Shown here: piece by piece, positions 22,108-31,771 of the stretch | How the letters are laid out: each line of letters starts with the position of its first letter | Numbering within the stretch: the first letter of the stretch is position 1 | Source: Rugalucina vietnamica | Lineage: Eukaryota > Mollusca > Bivalvia > Lucinida > Lucinidae | Reading direction: 5' to 3' | Assembly (NCBI GenBank): GCA_964017185.1 | Contig: OZ024874.1 | Span: forward strand, 36,184,721-36,248,720 | Length of the DNA: 64,000 nt | Notes under the pieces: generated by a model | The model's database searches: none | Told to the model about the DNA's origin: nothing | What the model saw: the letters and a program-made list of their open reading frames with translations, nothing else | Translations under genes and position numbers: made by a program

Positions 22108-22794
22108 ATTCTGTGACATTCTATGCCTCGTTTTCAAAATACCATAACAATGTCTCAAAGGCTCTGGTGGTGGTATTTTATGATTAGGGCAAAAGCCCAA
22201 TGTATTCTGAACCTATAACTATTAAAAGTTTTGACTATTTCCTCCAAATAGTGTAAAAAAGGCGATTTTAGCGGGGGTGGGGGTCAAAATTTCATATGTG
22301 AGAAAAATTTAATTTTTCGCTTTTCCTTGCTTGTAGTCCTTTAATTCCACTATTGTATCATATTTTGTGCATGCAACACTGTGTAAAGTGCAATAAACAT
22401 GCATAATGCCATTGAAATAAAATTGAAATATTACGACGTCCACATTTTGGGTACAAACCTTTAGCAGTTACCTGTATAATATTATTGTCTAAGTACTACC
22501 AAACATTATACAACGCACTGTTAACTCATATGAAAATCTGCTATCTGTTATATAAAAAAAAAACCTTATACCCACATCAGCGATGACCAGCCAGCTACTC
22601 AGAATTGTGTCATTAATGAACAAAACTTCAATCCATCTTCTATGTCTTGCACAGCTTGATTAGAGTTCGATCTTAACCAAAAACATTTTCTCCAGACACG
22701 GCCCATTGTGACAAAACTTGGTCACACTGAGCAACCTTGCATGAATTTACCTGTATAAACCTGTTACAACACGGCCTTCAATGTATTTATTTTT
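22108..22794 (+). repeat. Dispersed duplication, copy 2 (empty site)
   Basis: It parallels 15902-16515 and continues without interruption into the segment that copy 1 carries only after its inserted hairpin element (TACCTGTATAAACCTGTTAC at about 22750). No recognised gene. Confidence 0.7.
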
Positions 22795-22795
22795 A

Positions 22796-22945
22796 TGATT
22801 CGCTTTAAAGTCCCTTTCAAGATTATTTCAGCTCGTATGAGTTTGACCAACCAGTAGGTGGACGAAAACATGAGAACCCAGAGAAAAAAACTCAAGGCAC
22901 ATCCGCAAACAGAACTTGGCTTGTCTTACATTTGTCTCGTTTCAG
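22796..22945 (-). repeat. SINE S, body only
   Basis: The minus strand reads GACAAGCCAAGTTCTGTTTG ... CACCTACTGGTTGG ... GAGCTGAAATAATCTTGAAAGGGAC, the 3' body shared with the copies at 36.4, 38.1, 39.2, 50.3 and 53.0 kb. The tRNA head is missing. Confidence 0.7.
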
Positions 22946-22949
22946 TATA

Positions 22950-23730
22950 ATGGTTGTGTCGAAGTGATTATAAATTATAATCATAAAAGTTATTTTTGAT
23001 TCGATTCGATTATGGCCGAGCATCCTTTAATAGGAACAGTTTTTCAATCATTTTGGGATTGAGCCACGTATTACTTCTTGTACCAAGTACTCAAGGGGGG
23101 GGGGGTATAGTGTGTCTCAGGCACAGCACGGCTCCCCTCAGGGCCTCTATTTAGATTCACTTTCATTAAAGAACTGAAAGATTCTTGTTTTGATGCCTAA
23201 CGTGATATAATAAGCAAATGTAGTTTTTTGAGAATGAATGGAAAATTGAGTAAATATCCTTAAAGTTGGTGATTTGAAACTTAACGTCGCTGTATTGTAC
23301 CAATGACAAAGACATTTTACGTTCCCATGGTACTGGCTAATACCTAGACAGTGGTGGCATCGTACCGACCTGACTGAAAAGTTGTTGATTTGGAAGTTAA
23401 TACATGTTAAAAAAAATAGGAGAACAGTCCAACAATGTTACTGTTTGTGGTGCAAGAGGTTATTGGCCGTGTAAACAAGTGGACAATATAAGTATAGAAT
23501 GATTACAAAAGTTTGTTCCACAAAATGTACAGTACCCTCATTTTCTGGGGAATGGAACATAAAAAGTGGTTATAAATCAAACAGATTGGGGTTAATTTTG
23601 GAAACAAATGTGTATATCCATTTTTTGTACTTTACATATGACATACAACTTAACTGCTGTTTTGTTTTCTTTTTAATTTTAAGTTAAAAACACTTTCACA
23701 TACTTGGGCTCTAGTACTGAGATAACATTT
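22950..23730. other. Unassigned
   Basis: AT-rich, with a G run at 23095-23105. No gene or element is recognised. Confidence 0.35.
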
Positions 23731-23737
23731 TGGGCTG

Positions 23738-23848
23738 TAGGATACTGTTCCCCCCGAGTCCCAGAACGCCATTCACATATATTATGTATAATATGACAAT
23801 ACATTCATATGCAAAGGGATTTCTTGGGACTCGGGGGGGGGAACAATG
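23738..23848. mobile_element. 110-bp MITE with GTTCCCCCCGAGTCCCA ends
   Basis: Inverted ends of about 22 bases: GTTCCCCCCGAGTCCCAGAA on the left, and on the right the complement TTCTTGGGACTCGGG and so on through a G run. The interior is AT-rich. No ORF. Confidence 0.6.
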
Positions 23849-24355
23849 TTAAATAAATAATTTTCTATTTTTCTATATGTTTAATACAAAATATGTCCAT
23901 TTTAACCCAACAATAAAGCAGTACTTCTTTAGAAAAAAGAACCTCAATTCAATATCATAAAGTATGGACTACCAGCAAACATGTATACAAAAACAGAAAC
24001 ATTTGACCAACATTTATTTTTATCAAAATCTGAGGCAGCTATAAATTATGGCTGCCATTACCACCGTCAGAGGTCCTTTCTGTGCAGTCCTTATCTACAA
24101 AACGCATAGATCTGCTATAGGTCCAGTTGTTGAAACATCGGAAGCATCTGACGCAAGTATGTGCATATTCTGCATCCAGAAAACCAAATTGTCAGCAAAA
24201 CTGAGCATCAATTTCCAACATAACAATCTCTGCCAACTGCAGACCAAAATGGTGCCAAATTGCTCAAACACTTGGCATGTAAAAGAGGTTGCTGTATGGA
24301 TAAACGAGTTGCTGTTGCTTGATAGTTCGTCTCTCACTAATGAGAAAGACCATTA

Positions 24356-24460
24356 TTATTTCTTGAATAGTGCTGATGTGTGTTGGTGAGTTCTTTGATG
24401 GCTGACTAGGCCAATTCTGGCTCTAAACTGTCGGTTGCAAGTAGAGCAAGTCAATGTCAT
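24356..24460 (-). pseudogene. C2H2 zinc finger at the LINE C-terminus
   Basis: One base out of frame with the preceding ORF, the minus strand reads TCSTCNRQFRARIGLVSHQR and then TH, with spacing C-x2-C-x12-H-x3-H, followed by TAA at 24356-24358. This is a canonical C2H2 finger. Nucleic-acid binding by it is inference. Confidence 0.75.
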
Positions 24461-25341
24461 AGAGTCTGATGGTGGCACATTTGTTTTGGCTTTGCGCTCT
24501 CTTCGCTTTCTTTCAGCTTCACAGATTCTCTTCTTTTCATAAAGAGCTGCTCCTTTGTTGATGAGACCTCGCCACTTTGATCGCTCCTGTGCAGTCTGTT
24601 CCCAGGACCCATTGGTATTTTGAAATCCTTCAGAGAGGCTTTGAGGGTGTCTTTGTAGCGTTTCTTCTGGCCACCTTGAGAGCGCTTTCCCTCCTGTAGT
24701 TCTCCATAGAAAACTTTCTTTGGAAGTCGCGCATCAGGCATTCTTATAACATGGCCAGTCCATCTTAGCTGTGCTAGCTTTAAGACTGTATGCATGCTTT
24801 GCATCCCTGCTTTCGTCAGGACCTTTGTGTCTGGAATCTTGTCCTGCCACTTGATTTTTAACAACTTTCTCAAACAGCTTAAGTGGAAATGGTTAAGTCT
24901 CTTTGCATGGCGTTGGTATACTGTCCAGGTCTCACATGCATACAAGAGGGTTGGCAGTACCACAGCCTTGTAGACTTTCAGCTTGGTGTCAAGCTTGATT
25001 CCATTTCGCTCCCAGACATTTGCACGGAGTCGTCCGAATGCCACACTAGCCTTTGCAATTCTGGCAGTGATCTCATCATCAATATGCACTGCTCTGGAGA
25101 GAGTGCTTCCCAGGTAGGTGAACTTGTCAACAACTTTCAGTTTTTGCCCATTCACAGTGATGGTTGGTTCATTATATGGCTTTCCGGGCGCTGGTTGGTG
25201 TACAACCTCTGTCTTTTTTGTGCTGATTGTGAGATCATAGTTATCACATGACTGTGAGACTTGATCCATGGCTCTTTGCATTTTTGCCTCTGTGCTGGCA
25301 TTCTTATCCATATCATCTGCATAGAGGAGCTCATCTAGCAC
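24457..25341 (-). pseudogene. LINE reverse transcriptase, YADD box and C-terminus
   Basis: It starts with ELLYADDM, then LTISTKKTEVVHQPAPGK, VDKFTYLGSTLSRAVHIDDE, VLPTLLYACETWTVYQRHAK and AQLRWTGHVIRMPDARLPKK. The order matches the palm end, thumb and C-terminal region of animal LINE ORF2. The open frame is 294 codons, notably intact next to the other copies here, so this insertion is younger than the 1-kb and 62-kb fragments. It ends in a frameshifted tail that leads into the zinc finger. Confidence 0.9.
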
Positions 25342-25800
25342 ATCAGTCTAGTTTTGGCTTGCAACCTTCTGAGGTTGAATATGTTGCCATAAAAACGGTA
25401 CCTGATTGGAAAACCAGTGTCACTGTCCTGAAAAGCATCCATAAGCATGGCAGAAAACATCATGCTGAACAGTGTTGGTGCCAGAACACAGCCTTGTTTG
25501 ACCCCATTTGTTACTTCAAATGGTTCAGAGAACTCTCCATCATTTTGCACACGTGCCTGCATGCCATCATGAAACTGCCGCACCATTGCTATGAATCTGG
25601 GTGGACAGCCAAACTTGGCCATGATTTTCCAGAGTCCATCACGACTAACAGTGTCAAAAGCTTTGGTGAGGTCAACAAACGTCATGTATAGATCTACATT
25701 ATGTTCTTGGCATTTCTCCTGAAGCTGTCTTGCTGTGAATATCATGTCTATTGTCCCTCTGTCTTTTCTGAATCCACATTGACTTACAGATGTGCAAACA
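25335..25800 (-). pseudogene. LINE reverse transcriptase, fingers and palm
   Basis: It contains QCGFRKDRGTIDMIFTARQL, the motif A block FVDLTKAFDTVSRDGLWKIM with its catalytic aspartate, and the motif B block GVKQGCVLAPTLFSMMF. Just past FPIRYRFYG the frame breaks before the catalytic YADD box, which is in the next reading. Confidence 0.9.
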
Positions 25801-25920
25801 CTCAATATTTCAATATTAGCTCATTTTTTTCCTCGAAAGAAAAAAAAGAAAGAAAAAAAAAATGACAATCCTGGAAATTTAACACCGATCATGGAATTAT
25901 CATGGAAAGGTCATAAAATT
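25801..25920. other. A/T-rich junction
   Basis: An A-run (about 25838-25862) on the plus strand lies just beyond the 5' truncation point of the LINE. Nothing else is recognised. Confidence 0.3.
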
Positions 25921-25921
25921 C

Positions 25922-26072
25922 CGTTCGCCCCACCTACCGATTGATTCGTCTCGATATGAGTGAAAAAGCTTGAAAGGGACGTAAAACTGAATCAAAAAAA
26001 AAAAAATAAATAATAAAAAAAAAAAAAAATAAAATAAAATAAAATAAAATAAAAAAAAAATAAAATAAAATT
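25922..26072 (+). repeat. SINE S, 3' body with long A/T tail
   Basis: TTCGCCCCACCTACCGATTG, CGTCTCGATATGAGTG and CTTGAAAGGGACGTAAAACT are the SINE S 3' body, followed by about 90 bases of (A)n/(TAAAA)n tail. The head is truncated. Confidence 0.7.
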
Positions 26073-26123
26073 CCGTGGGAATCTATGATGGGGTTAAGGC
26101 CGAGACAAGGAAATCTCATGCAA

Positions 26124-26430
26124 GTTTTCAGATTATTCAAGTCTCATCCGAGGCTCTGCCGAGCATGAGACTCGAATAATCTGAAAACGATTATTCATTG
26201 GTTATTTTTCTCACCCATCACCCATCACTTGATTTAGACTTACCTCGTGTAAATTTTTGAAATTGCAGTATAATTTTCTGGCTATTGTCGCCGGTTTATG
26301 GCCTATAATATCTCCCTTTGAACGTTTTCAGTGCTTCCAAAGGATAAAACTTATATTTTATTTAGTACTGAGACAGAAATATCTCAGACAGGCACACAAA
26401 CGGATATGCCTCTCTGATGGGTGAGAAAGC
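26124..26430 (+). mobile_element. Hairpin element family H3
   Basis: A near-perfect hairpin at 26124-26188 (arms GTTTTCAGATTATTC and AGTCTCAT; loop CCGAGGCTCTGCCGAGC), then GATTATTCATTGG and a tail that resembles 500-640. It ends near TCTCTGATGGGTGAGAAA, which repeats in reverse the TTTTTCTCACCCATCA phrase beside the hairpin. Non-coding. Confidence 0.55.
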
Positions 26431-27650
26431 ATAGTCTATGTACATGCCGTTCGTTGAAAAAAAAAAACTGTCTTTAGATCGGTATTGTTCATGCATTATG
26501 TAGCTTGGCATGTGATGAAGTTATATAGAATGCGTTTCAAAAACAAGTCACTCCACTGCTGATAAGTTTAGGATGTAATGTGGAACATTTGATAGTGCCA
26601 AGGAAAGTCAGTAAATATAAAACATATTAGTCGAGGTCACAACTCCTTACACTCTATTGTAAGAATATTATTGTCAAATAGATGGAAAATTACGTAACAG
26701 TTACATGGTCTCGTCTCCCTCTCATATCTTTTATACTGAAAAGTGATTCAGGTCACGGACATTATCGTAAAGGCATATGCAGTCACATTACCATTCTCAG
26801 AACTCTCTGAACTTCAGTGTGACCCTTCTAACCAGTGCTGTTGCTGGTGGTTTTGTTACATAGTTGACCGTTCAATGTACTGTGCGTCTCCTGTCACAAT
26901 CCAACTAAACACAGCACCCAGAACCAATAATGAATTTTTGCCCCATTTTAAACACACTTTTCTACTGCCAAATGAAGACACAAAGTCGAAATTTAACTTA
27001 TCATATGATAATAATTCTGATATTGCCAACACTTCCAAATATGCACCCATAAAACCACCTGTCTAATACAATAACTTCTTGTGTTCACTGTTACCGAATC
27101 ATTCTCAGGGTCACACATTATGTAGATTCTTTCCTACTCAGGAAACGAGTACTACTAAACGCACTATCCTTGAAAAATGTTGAAAGTCTTCGCAGATTCG
27201 CTAATTAAAACAAAAGGCATTGTTGAAGAACCTGCAGTAACGAATGAATTTATAAACAACCGCTATCGTACATACATGTACGGTCATGTACCGCATCTGA
27301 AGTTCTTACATTCATATTCCCTTTTAACTTTGACATTTATGAAGTGTGATACGTGGACAAGACTAAACTAATTACAATACGTTAAGGTCATGGAACTGGT
27401 AGCTTATGATATTGGAATAGATGATCCAACAAAAGGTAATCATCTTTTCTTCTTTATTTCATGTCTTATGAGTATTATTCCACATGTAAGAGTTTTTGAC
27501 AGGTGTCTATGCAATTGAGTTTTTGATTTTCAGTACAAAATAGAATGTCAAAGATATTCATTTTAAACGCCAACAGAACATGAATTAGACCATTTTGCGC
27601 ATAAAAAGGTAAAGAGAAAATAGCAAAATAGCAAATGCGACAGCAGAATG
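26431..27650. other. Unassigned
   Basis: Several ORFs of 60-107 codons, none recognised. There is no clear repeat. Confidence 0.35.
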
Positions 27651-27942
27651 TTATTGCTTTCAAACAGTTATTGGTTTAAACAATAGTTTACCTTTAAAGC
27701 ACAGACAAGCGCACAAAAAAAGAATCACCTCCATGCTTCCATTCGCAATTCCCAAATAAGACATGTCATTCCTGAAAGAGTTATGCCACCGTGATAATAT
27801 TGAAAATATAGTCAATATCGAACTTTGAGTAGTATATAAAATAGAGACTAACCTTTCTTCATTCAAAGTCTTGGCCTTCGCACACACCCAAATGAGTACT
27901 TGCTGCCCGTCGCTCACCGACCAGGTATTGTCACTATTTCTT

Positions 27943-28029
27943 CCTTTTCCATAAAACTTTTCCAGACTTATAAGTTTGAGTTGCAACTTTTATAGCTTCC
28001 AAATTGCCGTCGTGCTCTTGTCCAATAAT
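27943..28029 (-). CDS. Small unrecognised ORF, possible exon
   Basis: The minus strand gives MIIGQEHDGNLEAIKVATQT and 12 further residues, ending KRKK before TAG. The overlapping 108-codon frame (27660-27986) has GQQVLIWVCAKAKTLNEER followed by GTTAGT, a donor-like sequence. I recognise neither. A host exon is possible but unproven. Confidence 0.15.
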
Positions 28030-28051
28030 CATTTTTCTCTATATTTAGTCA

Positions 28052-28255
28052 CTAGGCTGAAGCGACAGAGGAGGTGTTAAATATTGGATGCTTCCAATGT
28101 TCAACGGAGAATTCGCTACAAGACCAACGGCCACGTAAAGACGGCCATATTATTACACTGTTACTCGCACATGCAGGTTGCCAGTAGATGGACATTAACA
28201 ACACAATGATATTGAAACATCGGAAGAGGAAGAATAGCGGTAGAAATATTTTCAT
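28052..28255 (-). CDS. Unrecognised ORF with signal-peptide-like start
   Basis: 67 codons on the minus strand starting MKIFLPLFFLFRCFNIIVLL, a basic residue followed by about 20 hydrophobic residues, then QPACASN, a plausible signal-peptidase site. The remainder has two tryptophan-rich patches and no domain I know. Directly downstream on the same strand are a pyrimidine-rich CCTCCTCTGTCGCTTCAG, acceptor-like, and the small ORF at 28029. It may be a first exon of a secreted protein or a chance ORF. Confidence 0.25.
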   Translation of the reverse strand: MKIFLPLFFLFRCFNIIVLLMSIYWQPACASNSVIIWPSLRGRWSCSEFSVEHWKHPIFNTSSVASA

Positions 28256-29024
28256 GACCAGAAATATTATCGATTTCTCGATTTATGATCCATTTCAATC
28301 GGAAACACTGATCGAGCTTTTAATATAGAAATAACAAGTTTGACAAAACGACAGTTAGATTTCAAAGATGTTTACAACTTAGAGAAATCTTTGTGTCTGG
28401 AAACCCGAAAATGATCAGGAATTCTACTTGAAGTCCAAACTAAGGGGGATGATCCAAAATAACGCGGACTTTTGTTATCTATACAGATCAATTAAATGCT
28501 TAAAAAATAACTTGACATAAATCAGAATCCTGGCAAAATAACAGGAAAAATAACGATCTGTTATAAATGATAACAAAAGGTCACCCGGCGCAAGTCATCT
28601 TTGATTTCGTAACGTCGTTGACATTGTCATTCAATTAAGAAATGAATTTCATTTTTCTGGTGTTCATGGAGCTATGAACCGCAGTGGGTCGCATGCAAAG
28701 TGAATGAACACCGAAGGGGTTCATGTAAGCTTTGCTAGCGACCCACTGCGGTTCATAGCTCCATGAACAACAGAAAAATTAAACTCATTGCTTATATTTA
28801 CATTCATTTCTCTATCGCTTGTTGAAAAATCACCAAGGCGGTTAGGTTACATTTACCAGCAAACAGAGAATCTACACACAGTGTGTGTTCAAACAGCGGA
28901 ACGGCGTCGACGTTTACAACGTTGGCGAGATTCATGTCAAGTTTGGATTACGTCACGTCGCGTGACACAATGTTGTTCATGGAAGTATGAACACAGAAGA
29001 TGAACATCTAATGGTTCATCTTAA

Positions 29025-30013
29025 GCCCTGGTCACATGGACAGATTTACTCACGTATGCAAATTTTGCGTATACGCAAATTTTACTCACGTAAGCAAATC
29101 TGTCCATGTGACCGCAATTTTTCCACTTTTGCGTATATGCAAAATTTGCATATACGCAAAATTTGCACTTGGTCTAGAGCAAGTGCAAATCTCAAAATTT
29201 ACTTTTACTTACGTGAGCAAAATTTGCATACATGCAAATCTGTCCATGTGACCGGAAAGCAAAATTTGCATATGTGAGCAGTTATTAATTTCTGCCATAT
29301 AAATGCTAAAAAGGCGTTAATTCAAACTGCAATTATTCCCAAAATGACTGAATAAAACAATACAACATATCTGACCTAATTAAAATAACACTACCACCTT
29401 AAAACGTTCAGTAGAAAGCTATTGAAGGCCTAGGGGTTAAAGGAATCTCTTAACTGAGAGCAGTGGATTTTGCCACACCAAATAAATTCCCAAATGTTCT
29501 GTACTCAGTTGGAGTGGCGAGCCAATAGATCATGAGTGCTGCTTGTTTTTGCACATCTAATGCATCCCGTACAGTATTTTCCATTGGAGAAAGATCAGGT
29601 TCAAGAACCCTGCACACCTTATTGAAGGTTTGCCTAGTGATGCTGAAGTTTTCCACCCATTGCTCGTCTGTAAATGTCTGTAGCACTATCCTGTCATACC
29701 AATCACTAGATCTTTTTTTTTTTTTTTTTTTTTTTCGCCATTTCTGCTTTTCATGTCCTAACCCCATAGCAAACCCTAATCCAAGGCAGTATGGCATCAT
29801 TCTATGTCTCCTAAACCTGAACAGTCCATTCATTTTAACTACTTTTACTGATATAAATTTTATACGATATAAAAATCTGACAATTTTAACTGAAATGACA
29901 AGACCTCAAAAGCTCATGTGACCGCAAAGCAAAATTTACTTTTACTTACGTGAGCAAAATTTGCATATATGCAAAATTTGCGTATACGCAAATCCTGGCC
30001 ATGTGACCGGGGC
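29025..30013 (-). mobile_element. PIF/Harbinger-type DNA transposon, internally deleted
   Basis: Ends GCCCTGGTCACATGG and, inverted, GCCCCGGTCACATGG are flanked by TTAA on each side (29021-29024, 30014-30017); uninserted H1 copies read CATCTAAGG there. The target duplication is TAA (family rule TWA) or TTAA. Subterminal zones are crowded with GCAAATTTTGCGTATACGCA palindromes (29050-29170, 29935-29990). It encodes only the N-terminal part of a transposase. Confidence 0.85.
29450..29833 (-). pseudogene. HARBI1-like transposase, N-terminal part only
   Basis: It starts at ATG 29833 with FRFRRHRMM and a lysine-rich run (residues about 33-41) that comes from a T-tract on the plus strand. Then come DWYDRIVLQTFTDEQWVENF and the helix-turn-helix region ITRQTFNKVCRVLEPDLSP, KQAALMIYWLATPTEYRTF and GNLFGVAKSTALS. 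These match the N-terminal part of Harbinger/HARBI1 transposases. The frame ends after about 127 codons, before the DDE catalytic domain (whole family about 350 aa). The copy needs a helper transposase to move. Confidence 0.85.
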
Positions 30014-30045
30014 TTAAGGAGGTTTTAGAAAATAAGAAGTAAATA

Positions 30046-30600
30046 ATTTTTACTTATTTGTGTTTCGGCCTACGGAAATTTTCATTCAGCATCCAAAACT
30101 CGAAACAAATTTACACTCTAAATTACTATACAAATCGCCTCATCGTCAGCCGTCTGCATGCGGTCAGCGCATTTATGTCACCAGTGTCACACATTATTTG
30201 TGTTTATTTTTCCATCTTTGTTATGCTGTTTTATCGCAAGAATCACAACGGGAATATTTTTACACAACTGATTTATTTTTTGAATGTTTCCATTTTTATC
30301 TCCATTTAGTTTTTGGGTCTTTTTGTTGGCGTTTTCAAATATCGCGGACGTTTATTAATCGCATAAATTTATGCAGTATCGTTTTTTAAGTTAACTGCAC
30401 TATTAAGCGCACAATTTATATTTCAAAAACGCATGACTCATACTTATTTTTACTGGACTATAGCTTGACCACGAAAAATTTGCGGTGTTTTGGTTATAGT
30501 GTTTGTCAACATATAGATCGCCGTTTATCATAGGTGTTTTCCAAACAATTCACCGATTATTTACGGTAATGTATTGACATGTTGTTCTTAATAATATCAG
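30046..30600. other. Unassigned
   Basis: Overlapping ORFs (30058-30389) have hydrophobic content but no recognised domain. Confidence 0.3.
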
Positions 30601-30609
30601 AGAAAGGAA

Positions 30610-30700
30610 ATGGCTCGGTAAGTAGAGGAGCAGTTTTGTTCACTAGAAAGAGAAAGTATTTTTGACAACCCGGGTTCGAATCCCATCAAAGACATTTTTA
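30610..30700 (+). repeat. tRNA-like sequence (SINE head or tRNA pseudogene)
   Basis: ATGGCTCGGTAAGTAGAGGAGC resembles a D-arm and CCCGGGTTCGAATCCCATC is a perfect B-box. The anticodon arm between them is not well formed. AT-rich sequence follows. Confidence 0.5.
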
Positions 30701-31142
30701 TTATTTTATATAGAGTGCTCTTCTTTATCTTCATTTTTTTCTTGTCTTTTATGGTGTTATATTTTCTGATATTTTATTTAATGTATTCTCTTTGCAGATC
30801 ATATCAATGCTTTATGATATTTTTATGGGACTTAACAAAGTATATTTGAATTTCTAAGTACATGTATAACTTTCTAAAGTAGGTATCCATAGTAATGCTT
30901 ATTTGCACCGCATTGTCGCATAGTTTCACTGACAATCGGTCACACCTTCGTCTGCGGAAATAGTCTGCGGATGTCGCTCAATGTCGCGTCAACAGAACAA
31001 TCGTCACCCGCCGTCAGCGTATCTGTCGTCGAGCCAAACCTCGACTGATTTTACATTCTCATGTGAATTGCGAAAAAAATCTAGATTATCATGTAAAACA
31101 CGAACTGCATGAAAGATTGAGTGATGATTAGGGAATGACGTG

Positions 31143-31186
<44 letters not shown>
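31143..31186 (+). repeat. Poly(A) run of 44
   Basis: An uninterrupted A run, close to the minus-strand tRNA-like sequence. Confidence 0.9.
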
Positions 31187-31188
<2 letters not shown>

Positions 31189-31208
31189 AAAATACTCTCA
31201 GAAAAATA

Positions 31209-31275
31209 TCTAAAGGGATTTGAACCCGCGATGGTCGGATCCTACGTACTGCGGTCTATGGTGCAATGACACCAT
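31209..31275 (-). repeat. tRNA-like sequence, minus strand
   Basis: The reverse strand reads TATGGTGTCATTGCACCATA, then CGCGGGTTCAAATCCCTTTA with a perfect B-box. The first box is imperfect. It is probably a tRNA pseudogene or SINE head. Confidence 0.5.
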
Positions 31276-31770
31276 ATTCTAATGCAGACGTTGTAATGTT
31301 CAATACCACGCTTCACGAATTCCGATAAACCGATCAATACTTGTCTGAATACTCCCATAGGATTCCGTATACGTCATTAAATTTATAAATACACATCGAT
31401 AACCAAAATATTTACCAAACATTCAGCCATATCATGATGGTCAAACTATAAGATTGGTGCGATTCGCATGCCTATTTTACATTTTATCGAGACATGTATG
31501 AAACAAGACACGACCGAAAACTCGCGCGCGTGGTGTGTTTGCGATACTTACAAAATATGAAATTGTTTTAATTTATCTAGTTCCAATTTATCGCAAAATG
31601 CTAAAATTTATCTACGTATGTTGTTGCACTTACGGCAAAAGTCAACGGCTCACGGTTCAAGCTATATTGGTTTATTGTCAGAACCGTTAAACTTCAGCTA
31701 GAATAAAAGTTTGAAATTTTGAAACGTAAACTGTGAACGTCGAATCGTGAACCGTTGAACCTTGAATCAT
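31276..31770. other. Unassigned with short GTGAACC iteration
   Basis: Near 31735-31765 the sequence iterates CGTGAACCGTTGAACCTTGA-like words. The same style is seen at 41060-41095 (GAATCGTGAACCGTAAACTG). No gene. Confidence 0.3.
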
Positions 31771-31771
31771 A

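Larger units (their letters stand above)
24345..25800 (-). mobile_element. 5'-truncated LINE with C-terminal zinc finger
   Basis: Minus-strand reverse transcriptase from the palm to the C-terminus, then a C2H2 finger. The 5' part (endonuclease, N-terminal RT) is missing at about 25800. At least two frame breaks separate the parts (near 25340 and 24460). Family assignment among RTE/L1-like clades is uncertain. Plus-strand ORFs at 24048-25691 are antisense shadows. Confidence 0.85.
28637..30045 (+). mobile_element. Hairpin element H1, copy 2, split by a Harbinger element
   Basis: The H1 start (TTAAGAAATGAATTTC) and hairpin (28661-28770, loop ACCGAAGGGGT) are followed by a tail that has lost the CCAAT/CRE part by a deletion near 28921-28937. 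The copy is interrupted at 29020 and resumes at 30018 with GGAGGTTTTAG. It is diverged from copy 1 by small indels. Confidence 0.75.

Noticed and set aside
24883..25691. Plus-strand ORFs of 122 and 147 aa
   Set aside because: Antisense readings of the minus-strand LINE reverse transcriptase.
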